From NCBI GenBank assembly GCA_964393875.1, contig CAYMUZ010000261.1, positions 1-11,702 on the forward strand: a stretch of DNA of 11,702 nt, written 5' to 3'. The translations under genes were made by a program, and so were the position numbers. The notes beneath the pieces are model-generated. The model did not search any database. It was not told where the DNA came from and worked only from the letters and a program-made list of their open reading frames with translations. Positions 1-6,013 of the stretch are shown piece by piece. Origin of the DNA: JAHFHB01 sp964393875. GTDB lineage: Bacteria > Omnitrophota > Omnitrophia > Omnitrophales > Aquincolibacteriaceae. How positions within the stretch are numbered: position 1 is the first letter of the stretch; each line of letters opens with the position of its first letter.

Positions 1-827
1 AAAATATCTTCTTTGCGGCTTGCGGCACTGGCCTGCGCCTGCAGTACATCGATTTTCGTCCGGTTCCCGATCTTAAGCCCCTTTTGGGCCACATGCAGAA
101 TTTCTAGCGCTTGGCGGTAGGCCGTCTTTCGCGCCACGAGAACTTCCCGGGCATGGACAATTTCCCAATACGCTGTTTGGGCTTCGGCAATACGCCCGAT
201 AATTTCATTCCGCAGCGTTTCGACCCCGATCTCATAACTCACAATAGAAATCTTGACCCGTTTGCGGTCCACCCAAAAATTCTTGAGCAGCGGCTGCGAA
301 ACACTCACGCTGTAATCGGAAGCATGAATGTGATCGGAAGCCCCGCTACGGTCGACACTTCCCGCCAAAGTGAGGGTTCCGCCCGTGAGGAATTCTTTCC
401 CTACCGCAAGGCTATTCGTCACCGTATCCGTCACGGCACCCGATGTCCCCGCGTTCACCGGACTTCGTTCATGGGCGTATTCGGAACTCAGCGTCGTGTT
501 AGGATCAAACACCGCTTTTTTTTTGTCAATGTCACGGCGGGTCGTGTCCAGATCAAGGTAGGAGATCTTGATGCTAATGTTTTGCGTCAGAACAAGTCGG
601 GTGCATTCTGCCAACGGCAAACGCCATTTTTCGTCAGAACGCATCTTCGGTTCAAAAAGATTCATCCCAGCCAGCCTGTCTTCAATGCCGCTGATGTCCT
701 CTTTGAGGATCTCATTGCGGACAATTCGATAGGCTTTGCCCATATCCTCGGCGAATATAGGCCGTGCACATAAGAACATGCCCAAGCTGATCCAGCTGAT
801 TTGCTTTTTAAAACGATTGTGAAAAAT
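1..827 (-). CDS. TolC-family outer membrane efflux protein, N-terminal part (runs off the window)
   Basis: This is the first 275 codons of an outer-membrane efflux protein, which forms the periplasmic tunnel and outer-membrane channel of tripartite export systems; its 3' end lies beyond position 1. I translated the frame by hand and it is open throughout. The N-terminus looks like a signal peptide: basic residues (FHNRFKKQ), a hydrophobic core (ISWISLGMFLCA), and a likely cleavage after PIFA near residue 26. The last 100 or so codons carry family hallmarks: an amphipathic stretch with AQTAYWEIVHARE, then KIGNRTKIDVLQAQASAASR near residues 250-270. There is no ATG, GTG or TTG upstream of the signal peptide in this frame. 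The chosen start is ATT at 827-825, 8 bases after AAGGAG (841-836). The TTG at 785 or ATG at 779 would cut into the signal peptide. The partner pump genes are not in view, so the substrate is unknown. Confidence 0.85.
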   Translation of the reverse strand, partial: MFHNRFKKQISWISLGMFLCARPIFAEDMGKAYRIVRNEILKEDISGIEDRLAGMNLFEPKMRSDEKWRLPLAECTRLVLTQNISIKISYLDLDTTRRDIDKKKAVFDPNTTLSSEYAHERSPVNAGTSGAVTDTVTNSLAVGKEFLTGGTLTLAGSVDRSGASDHIHASDYSVSVSQPLLKNFWVDRKRVKISIVSYEIGVETLRNEIIGRIAEAQTAYWEIVHAREVLVARKTAYRQALEILHVAQKGLKIGNRTKIDVLQAQASAASRKEDI

Positions 828-1062
828 TGACGTAACTCCTTGCGAGTGAGAAGGTTCTATTGAGAATGCGTGCCTATTTATCGGCCAAAGTAGCTTGGGA
901 GTTTACGCATCATAAAAAGACCGGTATCTCTTCTCTCGTGCCGCCGCCGCAGGAGCGGACGAACCACCGGTGCCGCAGCTCAAAGGTGCTGGCCGGGGGG
1001 GGGCAGAATAGGCTACATCCTTCACCCTCCTGTGACTTGCTTCGCAGGCACAGACGGTTCAG
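828..1062. other. Non-coding leader region of the TolC-like gene, no recognised gene
   Basis: About 235 bases separate the duplicated fabF end from the efflux gene. I recognise no gene or known riboswitch here. Visible features are a run of nine G on the plus strand (995-1003), G/C-rich inverted repeats such as CACCGGTG, and a hairpin at 1031-1052: left arm 1031-1040, loop TTC, right arm 1044-1052. That hairpin has one bulge and one G-U pair, and pairs better as plus-strand RNA than as minus-strand RNA. Short frames on both strands cover the segment but have no ribosome-binding site or protein family that I recognise. A TATGAT on the minus strand near 915 could be a -10 element, but I see no -35. 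It could be a long 5' leader, an intergenic repeat or decayed sequence. Confidence 0.4.
836..841 (-). promoter_or_regulatory. Shine-Dalgarno site that decides an AUU start
   Basis: AAGGAG on the minus strand lies 8 bases before an in-frame ATT at 827-825, an ideal spacing. The frame has no canonical start between its upstream TAA (near 903-905) and the middle of the signal peptide, so this site argues for initiation at ATT. A sequencing error or an assembly indel remains possible. Confidence 0.55.
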
Positions 1063-1128
1063 GGCGAAAATGAATGAATGACCCTCAAACTTTTCCGACA
1101 ATTAAAATGGAGTTTTTTCCGCCAAAGC
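1063..1128 (-). repeat. Direct repeat, copy A: detached duplicate of the fabF 3' end
   Basis: These 66 bases are identical to 1188-1253, at an offset of exactly 125 bases. The homologous part of the other copy is the last codons of fabF plus 22 bases downstream of its stop. Here the coding part is cut off from fabF. It still encodes FGGKNSILIVGKV and a stop in the same frame. The identity ends at 1062/1187 and at 1129/1254. This is a duplicated gene end, not part of a working synthase gene. The 100% identity points to a recent event, a conversion between copies, or an assembly artefact. Confidence 0.9.
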
Positions 1129-1141
1129 ACTGAATCCCCAT
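1085..1141 (-). pseudogene. 18-codon mini-ORF ending in the duplicated FabF C-terminus
   Basis: An ATG in the loop region of the 1129-1150 hairpin reads in frame into the duplicated fabF end, giving MGIQCFGGKNSILIVGKV and a stop. A GAGGAG lies 13 bases upstream, somewhat distant for a ribosome-binding site. The peptide lacks all catalytic residues of the synthase. It is most likely a chance product of the duplication rather than a functional gene, and is recorded as a gene fragment. Confidence 0.35.
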
Positions 1142-1150
1142 GGATTCAGT
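1129..1150. repeat. Perfect inverted repeat (9-bp stem, 4-base loop)
   Basis: ACTGAATCC (1129-1137) pairs perfectly with GGATTCAGT (1142-1150) around the loop CCAT. The stem begins at the first base after repeat copy A. No T-run follows on either strand, so it is not a typical intrinsic terminator. It is the first of two hairpins in the 59-bp spacer between the fabF-end duplicates. Confidence 0.85.
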
Positions 1151-1159
1151 ACTGCTCCT

Positions 1160-1180
1160 CGAGCGTCATGGAAACGCTCG
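1160..1180. repeat. Perfect inverted repeat (7-bp stem, 7-base loop)
   Basis: CGAGCGT (1160-1166) pairs with ACGCTCG (1174-1180) around CATGGAA. It sits 9 bases from the neighbouring 1129-1150 hairpin, and both hairpins carry CATGG at or next to the loop. No T-run follows. The pair fills most of the 59-bp spacer. Confidence 0.8.
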
Positions 1181-1187
1181 TAGGCGC

Positions 1188-1253
1188 GGCGAAAATGAAT
1201 GAATGACCCTCAAACTTTTCCGACAATTAAAATGGAGTTTTTTCCGCCAAAGC
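1188..1253 (-). repeat. Direct repeat, copy B: genuine 3' end of fabF
   Basis: This is the second copy of the 66-bp exact repeat (first at 1063-1128). It spans the conserved FGGKN segment of FabF, its TGA stop at 1212-1210 and 22 bases of downstream sequence, including tandem TGAA units on the plus strand. The conserved C-terminal motif shows that this copy is the original gene end. Confidence 0.9.
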
Positions 1254-2463
1254 CAAAGGAGTTTTTCATGGCGATGCGGATGTTGGCCTTGCGAGCGGTA
1301 TTGGGAACATAGTCTAGATCGCACTCGGGATCCGGCGTGCCATAGTTGATCGTGGGAGGAACCACGCCATGATCCATGGCGAGCAGCGTGGCAATCAGCT
1401 CCACACTTCCGGCGGCGCCGATCAAATGGCCGATCATCGATTTCGTCGAGCTGATAGGAATTTTTGCGGCCCGCTCCCCAAACACTTTTTTGATAATCAT
1501 GGTCTCGGTCTTGTCATTGAGAGCCGTCGACGTACCATGCGCGTTGATGTAGTCGACTTGTTCAGGGGAAATACCTGCACTGGTCATCGCCATGCGCATC
1601 GCTCGGCAGGCTTGCGTCCCCTCGGGATCCGGCGCTGTCATGTGGTAAGCGTCGCAGGTCATGCCGTGTCCTAGAATCTCCGCATAAATGTGTGCGCCGC
1701 GCCTCTGGGCATGTTCATATTCTTCAAGCACCAACATTCCCGCACCCTCTCCGAGCACAAAGCCGTCTCGGTCCAGTGTAAACGGACGTGAGGCTGTTTC
1801 GGGCGACTCGTTGCGCGTCGACATTGCGCGAGCCACACAAAAGGCCGCTAGAATTCCAGGGAAAATAGAGGCTTCCGCACCCCCCATTAAAAGAAAATCG
1901 ACGGTGCCGCGGCGAATGGCTTCAAAAGCATAGCCGCAGGCGTCAGAAGCAGAAGAGCATGCGGTCGCCAAAGAAAAGCTCGGTCCGGTAACCCCCAGCT
2001 CGATCGAAACGTTGCTGGCACAAGCATCCGGGAAAGAGGCCAGCGCGGTAAAAGGGTTAATACGCATGGGCCCTTTTTCCATCAAGGTCGTGTGCTGGTC
2101 AAGAATGTAGCCATGCCCGGCCATGGCGGTGCCGATGATCACACCGGTACGTTCGGGGTTCTGAACACTCAGATTAAGCTGTGCATCAGCCACTGCCATT
2201 TTTGAAGCGGCGACCGCAAGTTGTGACGTGCGATCCATCCGCTTCAAACGTTTTGGCAGAATATATTCGGAGGGGTTGAAAGTCTTGATCTCACCCGCAA
2301 ACCGTGTGGCAAACTGGGTGGTATCAAAAGCTTCGATGAAGGAGATACCCGAACGGCCGCACTCAAGGGCATCCCAAAACTGCTGCTTGCCTATCCCTGC
2401 GGATGAAACAACTCCCACGCCAGTAATAACAACCCGGCGCTGGTCGCAGACTTTGGGTGCCAC
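1210..2463 (-). CDS. fabF: Beta-ketoacyl-ACP synthase II
   Basis: This is a condensing enzyme of fatty acid elongation: it joins malonyl-ACP to an acyl-ACP with loss of CO2 in the cytoplasm. The 417 residues match the family's usual length of about 410. The thiolase fold is complete. The nucleophile is Cys169 in TACSSASDA, and the two active-site histidines are His309 (NAHGTST) and His346 (SMIGHLIGAAGS). The conserved DRDGFVLGEGAG lies at 231-242 and the C-terminal GFGGKN near 404-409. The start is GTG at 2463, 7 bases after the rpsA stop. No purine-rich ribosome site precedes it, so translation may depend on coupling to rpsA. No acpP or other fab genes are nearby, so assignment to FabF rather than a specialised ketosynthase rests on overall motif fit. 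The last 15 codons are duplicated downstream. Confidence 0.92.
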   Translation of the reverse strand: MAPKVCDQRRVVITGVGVVSSAGIGKQQFWDALECGRSGISFIEAFDTTQFATRFAGEIKTFNPSEYILPKRLKRMDRTSQLAVAASKMAVADAQLNLSVQNPERTGVIIGTAMAGHGYILDQHTTLMEKGPMRINPFTALASFPDACASNVSIELGVTGPSFSLATACSSASDACGYAFEAIRRGTVDFLLMGGAEASIFPGILAAFCVARAMSTRNESPETASRPFTLDRDGFVLGEGAGMLVLEEYEHAQRRGAHIYAEILGHGMTCDAYHMTAPDPEGTQACRAMRMAMTSAGISPEQVDYINAHGTSTALNDKTETMIIKKVFGERAAKIPISSTKSMIGHLIGAAGSVELIATLLAMDHGVVPPTINYGTPDPECDLDYVPNTARKANIRIAMKNSFGFGGKNSILIVGKV

Positions 2464-2470
2464 ACGAGGC

Positions 2471-4042
2471 TCAGCGGGTACCCGGCACGGATGCCGAAAC
2501 GCCTTTTAAGGTCAGCGCGATCTTACGAGCCTCATGGTCGACGCTAAGCACAGCCACATTCAGAGATTCCCCTGGCTGAACACCACCTTCCACTTTGGCG
2601 GCGGCTTCCGGCATCTCGGACACGTGAATCAGCCCTTCAAGTCCGTTATCAAGCTGGACAAAAAGTCCAAAATTGACAACCCTTGTCACTTTGCCCGTGA
2701 ATTGAGCACCCGCAACAAGTTCACGGGTCAGATTCTTCCAGGGATCTTCAGAGAGCTGTTTCATGCCGAGAGAAATTTTCTGTTCACGTGCATCAATGGA
2801 AAGAATCATCACGTCCACTGAATCGCCCTTTTTCAGCACTTCGTTCGGCCGACTCACCTTGTGGAGCCACGACATATCGGAAACATGAACCAATCCATCA
2901 ATTCCTGGCTCAAGCTCAACAAAAGCTCCATAGTCTGTCAAATTGCGCACCGTTCCCTGAGCACGATCACCCACACGGTATTTGCCTTCGACCACGGTCC
3001 ACGGATTTTCCTGAATCTGCTTCATTCCCAGGGAAATCTTTTTGCCGTCCTTGTCAAAATTGAGCACAATCACATCCACGCGATCCCCCGTCTGTAAAAG
3101 CTCCGACGGATGATTGACGCGCTTGGTCCAGGAAAGTTCACTGATGTGTACAAGCCCTTCCACGCCCGGTTCCAATTCCACAAAGGCACCGTAGGGCAGC
3201 AGGTTCACAACCTTCCCGTTCACTCGCGTACCAATCGGATAGCGTTCGCTGGCGTTATTCCATGGATCGCTGCTCTTCTGTTTTAAACCAAGAGAAACCT
3301 TGCCACGCTCGCGGTCAATGCCAATCACGATCACTTCGAGCTCGTCACCAATTTTGGCCATCTCGGACGGGTGGGAAATGCGTCCCCAACTCATATCCGT
3401 AATGTGCAGCAACCCATCTAAATCACCGAGATCGACAAAGACGCCAAAGTCTGTGATATTCTTCGCACGCCCCTTGACGCTCGCACCGACTTCAAGCGTT
3501 TCTAGGCGTTTGTTGCGTGCTTGGCCTCGTTCCTGCTCAAGATAATCTTTACGGGAGACAACCACATTTTTGCGCTTGTGATTGATCTTCACAATCACCA
3601 TCTTGGAAGTCATCCCTAAAAACTGATCCAGATTTTTCACAGGCTTCAGATCTACAAGCGACGCTGGCAAAAAAGCTTCCATGCCGAGATCGACCATGAA
3701 TCCGCCGCGCACTTTCTTACTAATACGGCCTTCAACGATACTGCCTTCTTGTGCATTCGAAAGTAGATCGGTCCACGTTCTCTGCCGGTCCGCTTTGCGC
3801 TTCGAAATCATAACGGTGCCCGTGTCGTCGTTAAATCCCTCAAAGAACACGTTCACATCGAGCCCCACTTTAACTTCAGACGGATCCGGGAACTCTTCGA
3901 TATTCAAGACTCCTTCGGACTTGTAATGAATGTCTATGATGACTTCCCGTCCCTGAACGGCAACCACTGTGCCGGGAACGACCTCACCCTCCTTAATATC
4001 GCGAAGTGAATTTTCGAAAAGTTCTTCAAACGTTGATTTCAT
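2471..4042 (-). CDS. rpsA: 30S ribosomal protein S1
   Basis: S1 is the large RNA-binding ribosomal protein that helps mRNAs, especially those with weak Shine-Dalgarno sites, dock on the 30S subunit. The 523 residues hold six S1 (OB-fold) domains at about 18-84, 99-165, 186-256, 271-341, 357-428 and 443-515. Domains 3-5 carry the classic pattern of FGVFVDL or YGAFVEL followed by GLLHI/GLVHI and MSW/LSW. Domains 1-2 are more divergent, as expected for the ribosome-binding half. The ATG start at 4042 follows AAGGAGG (4061-4055) at a rather long spacing of 12 bases. The gene has its own extended -10 promoter and leads directly into fabF. It lacks the cmk and ispH genes that often precede it. Confidence 0.97.
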   Translation of the reverse strand: MKSTFEELFENSLRDIKEGEVVPGTVVAVQGREVIIDIHYKSEGVLNIEEFPDPSEVKVGLDVNVFFEGFNDDTGTVMISKRKADRQRTWTDLLSNAQEGSIVEGRISKKVRGGFMVDLGMEAFLPASLVDLKPVKNLDQFLGMTSKMVIVKINHKRKNVVVSRKDYLEQERGQARNKRLETLEVGASVKGRAKNITDFGVFVDLGDLDGLLHITDMSWGRISHPSEMAKIGDELEVIVIGIDRERGKVSLGLKQKSSDPWNNASERYPIGTRVNGKVVNLLPYGAFVELEPGVEGLVHISELSWTKRVNHPSELLQTGDRVDVIVLNFDKDGKKISLGMKQIQENPWTVVEGKYRVGDRAQGTVRNLTDYGAFVELEPGIDGLVHVSDMSWLHKVSRPNEVLKKGDSVDVMILSIDAREQKISLGMKQLSEDPWKNLTRELVAGAQFTGKVTRVVNFGLFVQLDNGLEGLIHVSEMPEAAAKVEGGVQPGESLNVAVLSVDHEARKIALTLKGVSASVPGTR

Positions 4043-4129
4043 GGCTTTAACAAGCCTCCTTGGATTTTTACTTTACCCGGAGAAAAGGATCTGCACAAAA
4101 AAACAGGCGCCTTTTCTGGCGGGCTGGGG

Positions 4130-4138
4130 ATTATAGCA
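4130..4138 (-). promoter_or_regulatory. Extended -10 promoter for rpsA
   Basis: The minus strand reads TGCTATAAT: a perfect TATAAT at 4135-4130 with the TG dinucleotide of an extended -10 one base upstream. The -35 region is weak (TTTCCC at 16-base spacing), which extended -10 promoters tolerate. Transcription would start near 4123 and give a leader of about 80 bases before rpsA. The site lies just past the tyrA stop (4161-4159), which separates rpsA-fabF from the aromatic gene train. Confidence 0.6.
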
Positions 4139-4158
4139 CAAGAAATTAGACGGGAAAG

Positions 4159-4995
4159 CTAAATTTGAGCTCTGCGGCGAGCCGCTTTTTGCAGGATGTC
4201 GTGGAGCTCTCGAGAGTTAGCAAGCTTGAGCGCTCTGCGCAGTTCTGCGAGATGAACCTCGAGTTGAGTGAGCGCCTGCAATGTTTTGCTTGCATTTGCT
4301 TTAAGAATGGGTGTCCAAATGTCACCTGAACCAAGCGCGAGACGGGTCATGTCCTTAAAACCCGAGGCCGCGTGACGTACAGCCTTTTTCCCAACCGTCA
4401 GGGCGAGGCAAACTGCCACCAAATGCGGGAGATGACTGATTTCAGCAACAATGGCGTCATGGTCTTCAGCCGAGACCTCGACGACCCGGGGCATGATCTT
4501 TTTCCAGAACAGTTTTACGCGACCCTGAGATTCCTGTGTCGAGCGGCCGCTTGTGATTAAAAAAAGCTCACCCAAATCATAAAGGTGGGGGGTTGCCGAT
4601 TGAATACCGCTGGCGTGCGAACCCGCCATGGGGTGGGCACTGACGTACTGAATGCGGCGCCATTTTTTAGCGAGCAGTTTTTTCAAAAAACCACCCTTCA
4701 CACTTCCGACATCCGTCACGAGTGTGCCCGGCTGAGCGACCCGGTCAATCACTGCCAGCATGTTTTCAAAAGCGCTTACAGGCGTACACAAAACAATCAG
4801 GTCCGCTCGCGTAGCAGCACTCGCGAGATCGGGGTCCGCCTCATGAATCCATCCCTTTTTCAATGCAGTCTTAAGCGCGGCGGAATTACGACTCACGCCC
4901 GTCACGCGGCTGTGAGGGTGAGCACGGCGAATCGCAGCGGCGAGAGATCCGCCCATCAAGCCCAATCCTACAACCGTAATTTTTCGGATTTTCAT
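4159..4995 (-). CDS. tyrA: Prephenate dehydrogenase
   Basis: The enzyme oxidatively decarboxylates prephenate to 4-hydroxyphenylpyruvate, the tyrosine branch after chorismate mutase. The 278 residues begin with an NAD(P)-binding Rossmann motif (VGLGLMGGSLAAA, glycines near 10-16). SAHPMAGSH follows at 119-127, and the catalytic His lies in EISHLPH near 188, followed by the helical dimerisation domain with GFKDMTRLALGSGDIW. The ATG at 4995 is chosen because the Rossmann strand starts at once and it lies 4 bases after the aroF stop. The frame is open further upstream, inside aroF, but that extension has no family resemblance. There is no fused chorismate mutase or ACT domain, so feedback control may rest on AroF and PheA. 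NAD versus NADP use and the alternative arogenate substrate cannot be decided from sequence. Confidence 0.94.
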   Translation of the reverse strand: MKIRKITVVGLGLMGGSLAAAIRRAHPHSRVTGVSRNSAALKTALKKGWIHEADPDLASAATRADLIVLCTPVSAFENMLAVIDRVAQPGTLVTDVGSVKGGFLKKLLAKKWRRIQYVSAHPMAGSHASGIQSATPHLYDLGELFLITSGRSTQESQGRVKLFWKKIMPRVVEVSAEDHDAIVAEISHLPHLVAVCLALTVGKKAVRHAASGFKDMTRLALGSGDIWTPILKANASKTLQALTQLEVHLAELRRALKLANSRELHDILQKAARRRAQI

Positions 4996-4999
4996 AGGC

Positions 5000-6013
5000 T
5001 CAGATTTCCCGGCCCACGGCAAGGGCCACGGCTTTAAGCTGCTGCATGAGGTGATCGAATTGCGCAGGCAAAAGAGATTGAGCCCCATCGCTCCAGGCCT
5101 CTTCCGGATTGGGGTGAACTTCGATCATGATGCCATCCGCACCGGCGGCAACGGCAGCGCGTGCGATCGGCAGCACAAAATCACGCACTCCCGTCCCATG
5201 CGACGGATCCAGCAAAACAGGCAGATGAGTCTCTCTTTTAAGAACGGGGATAGCGTTGATATCCACGGTATTACGCGTGGCGGTTTCAAAGGTGCGGATG
5301 CCACGCTCGCACAACATCACTTTAAAATTTCCCTTCGAGAGCAAATACTCCGCAGAGAGAAGCAGTTCCTGAATGGTCGCGCTCAAACCACGCTTTAAAA
5401 GCACAGGGCGTTTAGCCAAGCCGCACTCCTTGAGCAGCTCAAAATTTTGCATGTTGCGGGCGCCAATTTGAAGCATGTCGGAATAGCTAGCGACAAGCTC
5501 AACGGTGCGAGTGTCCATCACTTCAGTCACCACCAACAGTCCGTGGTGATCCGCAGCTTCACGCAGCAGCTTCAGACCTTCTTCCCCCAACCCCTGAAAA
5601 GCATAGGGAGAGGTTCTGGGTTTAAAGGCGCCGCCGCGCAAAAAAGTGGCGCCCGCTTTTTTAACCGCCTCGGCCGCCTTCATCAACTGCTCCCGGCTTT
5701 CGACGGAACACGGCCCCGCCATCACCACAATTTTTTTTCCACCTACCTTGACGCCGCTCATGTCGAATTCGGTAGGCTCACTGCGAAACTGGCGGCTTGC
5801 CAACTTAAAAGGGCGCTGGATCTCAACCACATTCTCGACCCCCGGAAATGCGGCCAGCGGCCGAACACGAATTTTGTCTTCCTCCCCAATCACGCCGATC
5901 ACCGTGCGTTCGACTCCGCGCGAAACCTGCGGCGTCAATCCAAGCTCTCTCACTTTTTCGCAAATATGATTAATTTCTTCTGGAGTCGCTCCGGCACGCA
6001 TGATCACAATCAT
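5000..6013 (-). CDS. aroF: 3-deoxy-7-phosphoheptulonate (DAHP) synthase, type I-beta with regulatory domain
   Basis: It condenses phosphoenolpyruvate and erythrose 4-phosphate, the committed step of the shikimate pathway. The 337 residues comprise an N-terminal ferredoxin-like domain (about 1-70, beginning MIVIMRAGAT) and a (beta/alpha)8 barrel. The first domain is known in Thermotoga-type enzymes to mediate tyrosine inhibition. Barrel motifs visible are AGPCSVES (99-106), LRGGAFKPRTSPYAFQGLG (125-143), LLDPSHGTG (267-275) and EVHPNPEEAWSDGAQSL (298-314). The metal ligands expected for the family map to Cys102, His272, Glu298 and Asp309. The start is the ATG at 6013, preceded by AAGGGG. The ATG overlaps the hisC stop in an ATGA, so the two are translationally coupled. 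The frame remains open for 22 codons upstream, inside hisC, but that extension does not fit the family. Confidence 0.96.
   Translation of the reverse strand: MIVIMRAGATPEEINHICEKVRELGLTPQVSRGVERTVIGVIGEEDKIRVRPLAAFPGVENVVEIQRPFKLASRQFRSEPTEFDMSGVKVGGKKIVVMAGPCSVESREQLMKAAEAVKKAGATFLRGGAFKPRTSPYAFQGLGEEGLKLLREAADHHGLLVVTEVMDTRTVELVASYSDMLQIGARNMQNFELLKECGLAKRPVLLKRGLSATIQELLLSAEYLLSKGNFKVMLCERGIRTFETATRNTVDINAIPVLKRETHLPVLLDPSHGTGVRDFVLPIARAAVAAGADGIMIEVHPNPEEAWSDGAQSLLPAQFDHLMQQLKAVALAVGREI

Noticed and set aside
111..773. A 220-codon plus-strand open frame
   Set aside because: It lies opposite the TolC-like gene, whose minus-strand frame has a signal peptide and clear family motifs. The plus-strand translation has no recognisable domain and no ribosome-binding site.
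910..1101. A 63-codon minus-strand frame starting in repeat copy A
   Set aside because: It starts inside the duplicated fabF end in a different frame, has no ribosome-binding site and reads through the G/C-rich segment, giving low-complexity proline and glycine runs.
1063..1253. CRISPR array or integron attC interpretation of the repeats
   Set aside because: There are only two repeat copies and one is the coding end of fabF, so it is not a CRISPR array. The hairpins lack the asymmetric R/L box organisation of attC sites, and no integrase or cas gene is present.
4097..4121. A possible intrinsic terminator in the tyrA-rpsA gap
   Set aside because: A CGCC/GGCG stem with a 6-base loop is followed by seven T on the minus strand. 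The stem is only 4 bp, the T-run begins 4 bases away, and it falls downstream of the proposed rpsA promoter, so termination there would block rpsA.
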